Origin: Methanobacteriota archaeon
GTDB lineage: Archaea; Halobacteriota; Bog-38; Methanoflorentales; Methanoflorentaceae
Assembly (NCBI GenBank): GCA_003170935.1
Contig: PMYA01000057.1
Coordinates: 1 to 10,845 of the forward strand
Direction of reading: 5' to 3'
DNA length: 10,845 nucleotides
In this document: positions 5,626 through 10,845 of the stretch, one piece after another
Layout of the letters: each line of letters opens with the position of its first letter
Numbering within the stretch: the first letter of the stretch is position 1
Program-made: the position numbers and the translations under genes
Notes under the pieces: generated by a model
What the model saw: only the letters and a program-made list of their open reading frames with translations
Databases searched by the model: none
Told to the model about the DNA's origin: nothing

Positions 5626-6189
5626 TTAAACTTGGTCCATCATTGAATCGGACATACCGGCCATTTCCTCTTCTGATGGCCCCTTCGAAAACGTGGCAGC
5701 TTGAATCACGTCATCGATTCGAAGGATCATGTTCGCCGCTTCAGTCGCTGAAAGGATAGCCTGCTTTTTAGTTCTCAGAGGCTCTATAACGCTAGGCCAC
5801 ATGTCGGTGGCTTTTCCTGTTGAAATCTCAAGCCCCATCGTTTTATTTCCCGATTCGTGGGCAGTCCTCAAGGCAACGAGCGAGTCCATCGGGTCTAAAC
5901 CCGAGTTTTCGGCAAGCGTTTTAGGGATTATCTCGATCGAGTCGGCAAATGCGATGACCGCGAGCTGTTCCCTCCCACTAAACGTTGAAGCATATTCACG
6001 CAGCTGCATGGCAATCTCTACTTCAGGAGCGCTTCCGCCTGCGACGACCTTACCGTCTTCGATCGCAGCTTGAACGACTCGAACCGCATCATATACAGCC
6101 CTGTGCGTCTCTTCGACGATATGATCAGCGCCTCCGTGAACGACAATACTAACGACCCGCGGGTTCTTACAGTCTTTTATTGTTATCAT
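5626..6189 (-). CDS. Thermosome (group II chaperonin), C-terminal piece
   Basis: A 187-aa protein corresponding to the last third of a thermosome subunit. It starts exactly at the conserved strand before C-K-N-P (MITIKDCKNP, 1-10), continues through the intermediate domain with VHGGADH (17-23), Asp34 where the ATP-hydrolysing Asp is expected, DGKVVAGGSAPEVE (45-58; the usual third Gly is Ser), then the equatorial domain with LAENSGLDP (92-100), DMWPSVIEPLR (129-139) and MILRIDDVI (154-162). The tail is polar and ends DSMMDQV, a modest version of the Gly/Met-rich family tail. ATG at 6189 is preceded by GAGGT (6201-6197) with 7 nt spacing. It is in the same frame as the N-terminal piece, which ends in TAG 15 nt upstream. 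It cannot form a whole subunit alone. Confidence 0.85.
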   Translation of the reverse strand: MITIKDCKNPRVVSIVVHGGADHIVEETHRAVYDAVRVVQAAIEDGKVVAGGSAPEVEIAMQLREYASTFSGREQLAVIAFADSIEIIPKTLAENSGLDPMDSLVALRTAHESGNKTMGLEISTGKATDMWPSVIEPLRTKKQAILSATEAANMILRIDDVIQAATFSKGPSEEEMAGMSDSMMDQV

Positions 6190-6196
6190 TGTGGGG

Positions 6197-6207
6197 ACCT
6201 CTCTCTA
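6197..6207 (-). other. In-frame TAG and Shine-Dalgarno between the two chaperonin pieces
   Basis: TAG (6207-6205) closes the N-terminal piece. The next five codons (aga gag gtc ccc aca) are open and lead in the same frame to the ATG of the C-terminal piece. Those codons contain GAGGT (6201-6197), an archaeal Shine-Dalgarno core 7 nt before the ATG. Re-initiation and stop readthrough would both give coherent chaperonin products. The readthrough protein would be 557 residues counting the recoded codon, close to a normal thermosome subunit. Confidence 0.8.
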
Positions 6208-7299
6208 ATCAATGCCACAGGTATCACAGCTTGACTCGATATCGGTAGTTTCTTCAATCTCGCCTGCTCGGCCTAAGTCAGATCGGCTCAGATCGTCTAA
6301 GCTGGATACAACCCGGGCGCCGGTCACTTTAGAGATCGTCTCAATATCCTCTCGTTTGACGTTCTCAACTGCCATCACATTCTTCCGCGCAAATTGCCAT
6401 TGGACAAGATCATCGATGCCCTTCTGACAAAACACGACGTTTGCACCGCTTGCAAGAATCTTACTAGCCTTCTCGATAAGCGTTTCGTGATCGCGTTCCA
6501 TAAAGAGCTTCATCTGAGTAGGATCTTTTATTTTGATTTTGGCATCAGTTTTGGTTTTGGTTAGCTCGAGTGGCTGATCATAGACGAGGACCCGCGCATC
6601 GCATACTTTTCGTGGCATTCCCTCAGCGGCGCGTTCTTTATCGATAACAACGCCTTCTACGAGTTCCGAGTCAGAGACAGAACCAGATAATTTCTTTTCA
6701 ATTCTGATGTCTTCCTCATCGACTTTGAATTTCTTATTGTCCTCTTGAGCGACTTTTTTCGCCGCTCCAACCACGATCTCGGCAAGAACGTCTGTTCCCA
6801 CATCAGTCCCCTTGCCCGTGAGCGCCGTCTGAGCAATCTTCTTCAAAAGCTCGTCGTCGTCTATCGAAACGCTGCGAGACATCGCTTCCGCAACCTTAAC
6901 CGCCTTTTCTGCGGCGAGGCTGTAGCCTTTTTCAATGACCGTAGGGTGAACGTCTTGCTCAAGGAGCTCCTCTGCGTTCTTTAATAATTCGCCTGCTAAG
7001 ATAACGGCTGTTGTTGTGCCGTCGCCTACTTCATCATCCTGCGTCTTAGCGACCTCGACCATCATTTTTGCTGCGGGATGCTCGATGTCCATTTCCTTCA
7101 ATATCGTAGCACCGTCGTTTGTTATTACTACCTCGCCCATTGAATCAACGAGCATCTTGTCCATGCCTTTTGGTCCAAGCGTAGTACGCACTGTTTCAGC
7201 AACGGTCCTGCTTGCGGTAAAATTCATAGACTGGGCTTCTCTGCCCTTCGTCCTTTGTGTTCCTTCACGGAGAATAAGAATCGGTTGACCACCAATCAC
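6205..7299 (-). CDS. Thermosome (group II chaperonin), N-terminal piece
   Basis: From GTG at 7299 this is 364 aa, the first two thirds of an ATP-driven protein-folding chaperonin subunit; whole subunits are about 540-550 aa. It begins [19 protein letters not shown]; the equatorial ATP site is intact with TTLGPKG (39-45), NDGATIL (61-67) and GDGTTT (92-97). The apical domain is present ([18 protein letters not shown], 283-300; VTGARVV, 325-331). It ends in EIEE, then a non-family tail with SSCDTCGID before TAG. GGAGGTT (7312-7306) lies 6 nt before the GTG, so I prefer it to the in-frame TTG at 7314, which sits at the predicted transcript start. The catalytic Asp and the second half of the equatorial domain are in the downstream piece. 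Confidence 0.88.
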   Translation of the reverse strand: MIGGQPILILREGTQRTKGREAQSMNFTASRTVAETVRTTLGPKGMDKMLVDSMGEVVITNDGATILKEMDIEHPAAKMMVEVAKTQDDEVGDGTTTAVILAGELLKNAEELLEQDVHPTVIEKGYSLAAEKAVKVAEAMSRSVSIDDDELLKKIAQTALTGKGTDVGTDVLAEIVVGAAKKVAQEDNKKFKVDEEDIRIEKKLSGSVSDSELVEGVVIDKERAAEGMPRKVCDARVLVYDQPLELTKTKTDAKIKIKDPTQMKLFMERDHETLIEKASKILASGANVVFCQKGIDDLVQWQFARKNVMAVENVKREDIETISKVTGARVVSSLDDLSRSDLGRAGEIEETTDIESSCDTCGID

Positions 7300-7305
7300 T
7301 GTGCT

Positions 7306-7350
7306 AACCTCCAACTAAAGTAGAGTTGTTGTTCTATATAAAATTTCTTA
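7306..7350 (-). promoter_or_regulatory. BRE/TATA promoter and Shine-Dalgarno of the chaperonin gene
   Basis: On the minus strand TAAGAAATTTTATATAG runs from about 7350 to 7334: a purine-rich BRE-like AAGAAA followed by TTTTATATA, the best TATA box in the window. A start about 25 nt downstream falls near 7312-7315, giving a leader of about 15 nt that is mostly the GGAGGTT at 7312-7306. This supports GTG 7299 as the start and indicates a well-expressed gene. Confidence 0.75.
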
Positions 7351-7533
7351 CAGCGGCTATCTTTGTTCGTCAAAAGACCCGGCAAACGGCGCTCTAATGC
7401 TGGACAGAATCAAGCGTTGGTCGCACAACGTCGGTTGAACTTACGGTCGCAGAATCATAGCGCTGTTGCCCGCACTGCTCCGCATGGCGCGCTTGGCTAA
7501 AGCCCTTTTAGCGGTACTTGAAGCAGAACTATG
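7315..7533. other. Intergenic region between MFS gene end and chaperonin promoter
   Basis: This 219-nt stretch has no ORF I can support and no tRNA signature. It contains the chaperonin promoter at its left end and, near the MFS stop, a short hairpin (GCTAAA 7496-7501, TTTAGC 7507-7512, 5-nt loop) without a T-run on the minus strand. The hairpin might help end the MFS transcript, but the evidence is weak. Confidence 0.4.
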
Positions 7534-8727
7534 TCATGTATTGATCGGTCGATCGTTACGCACAAAAAAGCCGATTACAAGCAAGGCGGTTACGGCCATG
7601 AACGCCCCGTAGAGAAAGGCAAACGTAGGGCCAACGGTTTGCCAGAGCGCACCGGCGATCAGGCTTGCTGGAAAGGCGACGACGCCGACAACAAAATAAT
7701 ACGTTCCGAAGGCGGTTGCTTTTAGGTGCGGAGGGGCAAGATCGGATACGAGCGCTCTGGATACTCCGTCAGTAAGACCGTAATAGAGCCCGTACAAGGG
7801 AAAAAGAACCCAGATAACAAGTGCAGATGAAGCGAATGCAAATCCCAGATAGACTATGAAGAAGATCACCAAGCCCATCAATAGAACCGCCTTTCGTCCT
7901 ATTCTGTCGGAGACGATGCCAAACGGAAATGCAGAAACTGCATATATAACGTTCATAAAGAGGTAGAGCAGCGGTACTACGAGCGTTGGGACACCGAGGT
8001 TTTGCGCACGTAAAAACAGGAAAGCGTCGCTTGAATTTCCAATAAAGAAGATGCCCAACCCCAAAAGAAAGGTGCGAAAATTCGCGTCTAACGATCTAAA
8101 GGATACCTTGTATAACTGTTTGCTTCGTGGCCCGGCAGCAGTCTCTTTGACGAAAAAAACCACTAGTGCGGTGGCAAGGATACCTGGAATAAACGCGAGT
8201 AGGAACAGCCCCCTATAGCTCAGGATGCCGAACAGTGCGACCGCGATAAGCGGGCCGATAACTGCCCCTAACGTATCAAGAGAGCGTTGAAAGCCGAAGG
8301 ACCTACCCGCCCCGAGACTCTTTGAATCAGATATGATTGCATCGCGCGCTGAGCTTCGTATGCCCTTGCCAAAGCGATCTAAGAATCGAATCGCCAAGAC
8401 TTGTTGCCATGCGGTTGTGAATGCCAACAGGGGCTTTGCGATCGCAGCAATCGCATAGCCAGCGTACACTAAGGACTTGCGTTTCCCAAACCTGTCGGAG
8501 AGATAACCTGAAACAATCTTCAGTATGCTTGCTGCGCTTTCAGCGACGCCTTCAATAAGGCCCACGTCAATGAACGTTGCGCCGAGCGCGTTAACGAGAA
8601 AAAGAGGAATGAGCGGGTAAACCATCTCTGTGCTCATATCGGCAAATAGACTTACAATCCCAAGGACTAAGACGTTCATACTTACGCCGAAAATCAGGCC
8701 GTCCTTGTGGAATCGCTTCCCAAACAT
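7534..8727 (-). CDS. Major facilitator superfamily (MFS) transporter
   Basis: A 397-aa, very hydrophobic membrane protein with the size and two-fold pattern of a 12-helix MFS carrier. The signature loop between helices 2 and 3 is GYLSDRFGKRK (74-84), with a second-half counterpart FGIVSDRIGRK (269-279). FADMSTEMVYPLIPLFL (28-44) in helix 1 and RFLDRFGKGIRSSARDA (114-130) place it in a subgroup, common in archaea and bacteria, that carries the D-R-x-G-K-G-I-R motif after helix 4. A charged linker (about 194-215) separates the halves. Substrate cannot be told; members are annotated as drug, sugar or metal exporters without firm support. No strong Shine-Dalgarno sequence precedes the ATG; a TATA-like element lies close upstream, so the message may be nearly leaderless. 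The stop is TGA. Confidence 0.9.
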   Translation of the reverse strand: MFGKRFHKDGLIFGVSMNVLVLGIVSLFADMSTEMVYPLIPLFLVNALGATFIDVGLIEGVAESAASILKIVSGYLSDRFGKRKSLVYAGYAIAAIAKPLLAFTTAWQQVLAIRFLDRFGKGIRSSARDAIISDSKSLGAGRSFGFQRSLDTLGAVIGPLIAVALFGILSYRGLFLLAFIPGILATALVVFFVKETAAGPRSKQLYKVSFRSLDANFRTFLLGLGIFFIGNSSDAFLFLRAQNLGVPTLVVPLLYLFMNVIYAVSAFPFGIVSDRIGRKAVLLMGLVIFFIVYLGFAFASSALVIWVLFPLYGLYYGLTDGVSRALVSDLAPPHLKATAFGTYYFVVGVVAFPASLIAGALWQTVGPTFAFLYGAFMAVTALLVIGFFVRNDRPINT

Positions 8728-8751
8728 CCGCTCTAAAATGCGACTTAAGAG

Positions 8752-8761
8752 ATTTAAAATT
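8752..8761 (-). promoter_or_regulatory. Candidate TATA box for the MFS gene
   Basis: Minus-strand ATTTTAAATC (8761-8752) is centred about 29 nt before the ATG at 8727, where a TATA box for a leaderless or near-leaderless archaeal transcript is expected. AT-rich matches are easy to find, so the support is moderate. Confidence 0.4.
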
Positions 8762-8974
8762 GTAGCGATAAGCTAGCATGCACATCGGCCATTTTGCAGC
8801 CGGCCCGAAGCACTTATGGCGACTGTTTTATGCTATGGGCAAGAGATGGACACCTCTGTAGCGAAGGGTAAGAAGACGTTAGGGCGCAAGACCTCATTCG
8901 TATCGCCCAGCAACGTATGCTTACTATTAGGGACCACTTTGAAGGCAGCTAGACGGTTAAGGTTAGCGATAAGA

Positions 8975-9007
8975 TTAAGATTTAACAGCATTTAAGATTG
9001 AACAGCA
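8975..9007 (+). repeat. Imperfect 16-nt tandem repeat upstream of enolase
   Basis: TTAAGATTTAACAGCA (8975-8990) is followed, after one T, by TTAAGATTGAACAGCA (8992-9007), differing at one position. The period is 17 nt and the second copy ends 17 nt before the enolase ATG. Each copy contains a TATA-like TTTAA or TTTAAG, so the repeat may supply overlapping promoter elements or a dimeric regulator site. Confidence 0.6.
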
Positions 9008-9024
9008 CAAAAGATAGTGGAATT

Positions 9025-10290
9025 ATGTTTGAAATCGAAGGAATTTTGGGAAGACAAGTGCTCGATTCGCGCGGAAATCCTACGGTGGAGGTAGAAGTTC
9101 TCACGGGTTGTGGTTTCGGCAGGGCAATCGTGCCTTCCGGTGCATCTACCGGATCGAACGAAGCGCTTGAGCTGCGCGACCACGAAACTGAATTCGGTGG
9201 AAAAACCGTGTTGCGTGCGGTCAGCAACGTTAACGAAATTATCGAAGAAGAACTCATCGGGATGGACGTACGTGCGCAGCGACTTATAGATCAATCCATG
9301 ATCGATCTCGATGGAACCCCGAACAAGTCTAATCTGGGAGCAAATGCAATCCTAGGCGTGTCAATGGCAGTTGCTCGTGCGGCTGCGAATTCAGTCAATA
9401 TGCACCTTTATGAATACTTGGGCGGCCCAAATGCGTGCAGGTTGCCTGTTCCATTAATGAACGTGATTAATGGGGGGGCACACGCAGGCAACGCGCTGTC
9501 GATTCAAGAATTTTTTGTAATACCTGTAGGAGCAGAAACGTTTTCTGAAGCCCTCAGAATGGGCGTTGAGACCTATCACGAGCTTAAAATGGTTTTAAAG
9601 GCGCAATATGGACAAGGAGCGACGAATGTAGGAGACGAGGGGGGATTCGCCCCACCGCTTCATTCATCTTCTGAGGCGCTTGACGCCATTACGACTGCCA
9701 TCGACAGGGCAGGTTATGTTCAGGAGATGCGGCTTGGCGTCGACTGTGCTGCATCTGAGTTCTACAACGACGCCACAAAAACGTATTCCGTAGACGGCAA
9801 CCGACTATCTCCTACTGAACTGTGCGATTACTATGAGGATTTAATCGACCGGTACCCTGTAATACTTATCGAGGATCCACTCAGCGAGGACGCTTTTGAC
9901 GACTTCGCCCAACTGACGTCACGACTCCGCGGAACGGCCATTGTGGGAGATGATTTGTTCGTCACTAACGTGGAACGACTCTCTCGAGGCATTAGTCTCG
10001 GAGCGGCAAATGCGTTGCTCTTGAAGTTAAACCAAATTGGTACAATGTCTGAAGCTTTCGATGCCGCTACGCTCGCCTTTCGGAATGGATATTCAGTTGT
10101 GGTAAGTCACCGATCAGGAGAGACCGAGGATACGACGATTGCCGACGTTTCAGTCGCGCTGGGCTCAGATTTCATAAAAACGGGCGCGCCAGCCCGGAGT
10201 GATCGGAACGCGAAATACAACCAGCTCTTGAGAATCGAAGAATCCCTCGGAGATACTGCGTTTTACCAAGGCCGCCATATGCAGCTTTAA
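9025..10290 (+). CDS. eno: Enolase (phosphopyruvate hydratase)
   Basis: From ATG 9025 this is 421 aa, standard for enolase, which interconverts 2-phosphoglycerate and phosphoenolpyruvate in glycolysis and gluconeogenesis. All key parts are visible: VLDSRGNPTVEVEV (12-25), the mobile loop SGASTG (38-43), GDEGGFAP with general acid Glu205, metal ligands Asp240 (GVDCAASE), Glu283 (LIEDP) and Asp309/310 (VGDDL), catalytic base Lys334 (LLLKLNQIGT), and SHRSGETED (361-369) with Lys385. An in-frame TTG at 8998 would add nine residues, but ATG 9025 matches the family start and GTGG (9017-9020) lies just before it. In many archaea eno precedes rps2 in a ribosomal/RNA-polymerase operon; here it stands alone, with a membrane-anchored protein gene downstream. 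Confidence 0.96.
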   Translation: MFEIEGILGRQVLDSRGNPTVEVEVLTGCGFGRAIVPSGASTGSNEALELRDHETEFGGKTVLRAVSNVNEIIEEELIGMDVRAQRLIDQSMIDLDGTPNKSNLGANAILGVSMAVARAAANSVNMHLYEYLGGPNACRLPVPLMNVINGGAHAGNALSIQEFFVIPVGAETFSEALRMGVETYHELKMVLKAQYGQGATNVGDEGGFAPPLHSSSEALDAITTAIDRAGYVQEMRLGVDCAASEFYNDATKTYSVDGNRLSPTELCDYYEDLIDRYPVILIEDPLSEDAFDDFAQLTSRLRGTAIVGDDLFVTNVERLSRGISLGAANALLLKLNQIGTMSEAFDAATLAFRNGYSVVVSHRSGETEDTTIADVSVALGSDFIKTGAPARSDRNAKYNQLLRIEESLGDTAFYQGRHMQL

Positions 10291-10363
10291 CCTCTCGCCG
10301 CGAAGCGTAAGTTTCCACAGAGTGTAAAGTCAAGCGAGGGCGAAACACGCACTGTCGACACTA

Positions 10364-10845
10364 ATGAAAAGAAATACCTCGCTGCTCATCGCAAGCTTGT
10401 TTACGGTCTTTCTAATAACAACCTGCGTCACTGTAGCTTTTGGGACCGGAACGGTCGCGGACAGCCAAAACAATCCACTTCAAGACGCCGTTTCGCAGAA
10501 AGCAACGTTATCCCCTCGCGTATTGTTATTGCAGTCTGCTGAACCAAGCAATTCAACGCAAGCAGGCGGCGCTTTGACAGCTGACAATATAACCCGTATC
10601 ATCGTTCCAATATCAAAAGTCGAAAACACTTCAAACAGCAACACACAGCTTTTCAGCGGATTTGAGTTTCCAACGTGGCTTTGGGTTCCAGTAATCCTTG
10701 TTCTGCTAGTGATTTTGGCATATCTGTTGTTGAAACTGCTTCGTGAGGGTGACAATGGGCCACCCGTCGACAAACGACCTCTTGGACCGGGATCCACTTC
10801 TGAAGCTCGCGCACAGCAATCACGGCAAATTCCGATAAATGAGTC
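10364..10845 (+). CDS. Exported, membrane-anchored protein, N-terminal part (runs off window)
   Basis: An open frame from ATG 10364 reaches the window end without a stop (160 complete codons). Residues 1-27 form a signal peptide: MKRN, then a hydrophobic core LLIASLFTVFLITTCVTVAFG. Residues about 30-100 are polar, rich in Ser, Thr, Asn and Gln with possible N-glycosylation sequons (for example NST at 63-65, NIT at 75-77 and NTS at 88-90), fitting an extracellular segment. A transmembrane helix (WLWVPVILVLLVILAYLLLK, 105-124) is followed by a basic, proline-containing cytoplasmic part. The layout recalls archaeal surface proteins such as those with a C-terminal DUF4129 domain, but the diagnostic part is outside the window. 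I do not recognise the family. A 105-codon antisense frame over this gene is a shadow. Confidence 0.7.
   Translation, partial: MKRNTSLLIASLFTVFLITTCVTVAFGTGTVADSQNNPLQDAVSQKATLSPRVLLLQSAEPSNSTQAGGALTADNITRIIVPISKVENTSNSNTQLFSGFEFPTWLWVPVILVLLVILAYLLLKLLREGDNGPPVDKRPLGPGSTSEARAQQSRQIPINE

Larger units (their letters stand above)
8728..9024. other. Divergent intergenic region between MFS gene and enolase
   Basis: This 297-nt region separates two divergently transcribed genes. It holds the MFS TATA-like element near its left end and a tandem repeat just before enolase. A 10-nt word, TAGCGATAAG, occurs in direct orientation at 8763-8772 and again at 8964-8973, near each end. A 59-codon open frame (8816-8995) is present but looks spurious. 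The archaeal genes that often precede enolase (rpoN, rpoK) are not here. Confidence 0.5.

Noticed and set aside
7300..7314. TTG at 7314 as the chaperonin start, adding five residues.
   Set aside because: It overlaps the GGAGGTT Shine-Dalgarno and the predicted transcript start. GTG at 7299 has proper spacing and matches the family N-terminus.
7380..7530. A possible tRNA in the chaperonin/MFS intergenic region (words such as GGTTGAAC).
   Set aside because: No acceptor stem, anticodon arm or GGTTCRANNCC-type T arm can be assembled.
8816..8995. A 59-codon + strand open frame upstream of enolase (MATVLCYGQEMDTSV...).
   Set aside because: It has no Shine-Dalgarno, no recognisable family pattern, and its end runs through the tandem repeat and promoter region; probably spurious.
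8998..9024. TTG at 8998 as the enolase start.
   Set aside because: It lies inside the tandem repeat. The added residues are not family-like, and ATG 9025 gives the normal enolase N-terminus.
10480..10797. A 105-codon minus-strand frame.
   Set aside because: It lies entirely antisense to a + strand frame that has a convincing signal peptide and transmembrane helix.

Overview
The window comes from an archaeon, most likely a euryarchaeal lineage related to methanogens (Methanomicrobia/Halobacteriota-like). Evidence: archaeal-type ribosomal proteins S24e, S27ae and a long S15; the KEOPS genes kae1, bud32 and pcc1; a group II chaperonin (thermosome); the C-terminus of what looks like the archaeal GTP-dependent dephospho-CoA kinase; a probable DUF5788 protein; and TATA/BRE-type promoters. 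The species cannot be fixed from this sequence alone.

Layout. Positions 1-3550 (+ strand) hold a tightly packed informational cluster: GTP-DPCK C-terminus, rps24e, rps27ae, kae1, bud32, an RdgB/HAM1 nucleotide-house-cleaning enzyme, rps15 and pcc1. Several genes overlap (S24e/S27ae, Kae1/Bud32, Bud32/RdgB), which suggests translational coupling. The cluster joins small-subunit translation genes with three subunits of the complex that makes t6A37 in tRNA. Position 3621-4130 (- strand) is a probable DUF5788 protein. Positions 4490-5484 (+) hold a cis-prenyltransferase with an unusual active-site signature, a possible 69-residue protein and a 45-residue rubredoxin-like protein. Both groups end in an intergenic zone with poly-T tracts, a 9-bp-stem palindrome and a hairpin terminator.

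Positions 5626-7299 (- strand) encode a group II chaperonin in two consecutive in-frame pieces. A TAG codon separates an N-terminal piece (364 aa) from a C-terminal piece (187 aa). The second piece has its own ATG and a well-placed Shine-Dalgarno sequence. The break lies in an enlarged loop carrying a CxxC, between the apical domain and the returning intermediate domain. This is the most interesting item in the window. It may be a truly split chaperonin, a TAG read as pyrrolysine or otherwise read through, or a nonsense mutation. A clear BRE/TATA promoter precedes it. Upstream on the same strand is an MFS transporter (7534-8727). The + strand then carries enolase (9025-10290), preceded by a short tandem repeat, and the start of an exported, membrane-anchored protein that runs off the window end (10364-10845).

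Three other genes (GTP-DPCK, S15, DUF5788) end in TAG at plausible family ends. TAG therefore still looks like a working stop codon here, which favours a split gene over wholesale recoding. No CRISPR array, rRNA, tRNA, insertion sequence or integrase was seen.
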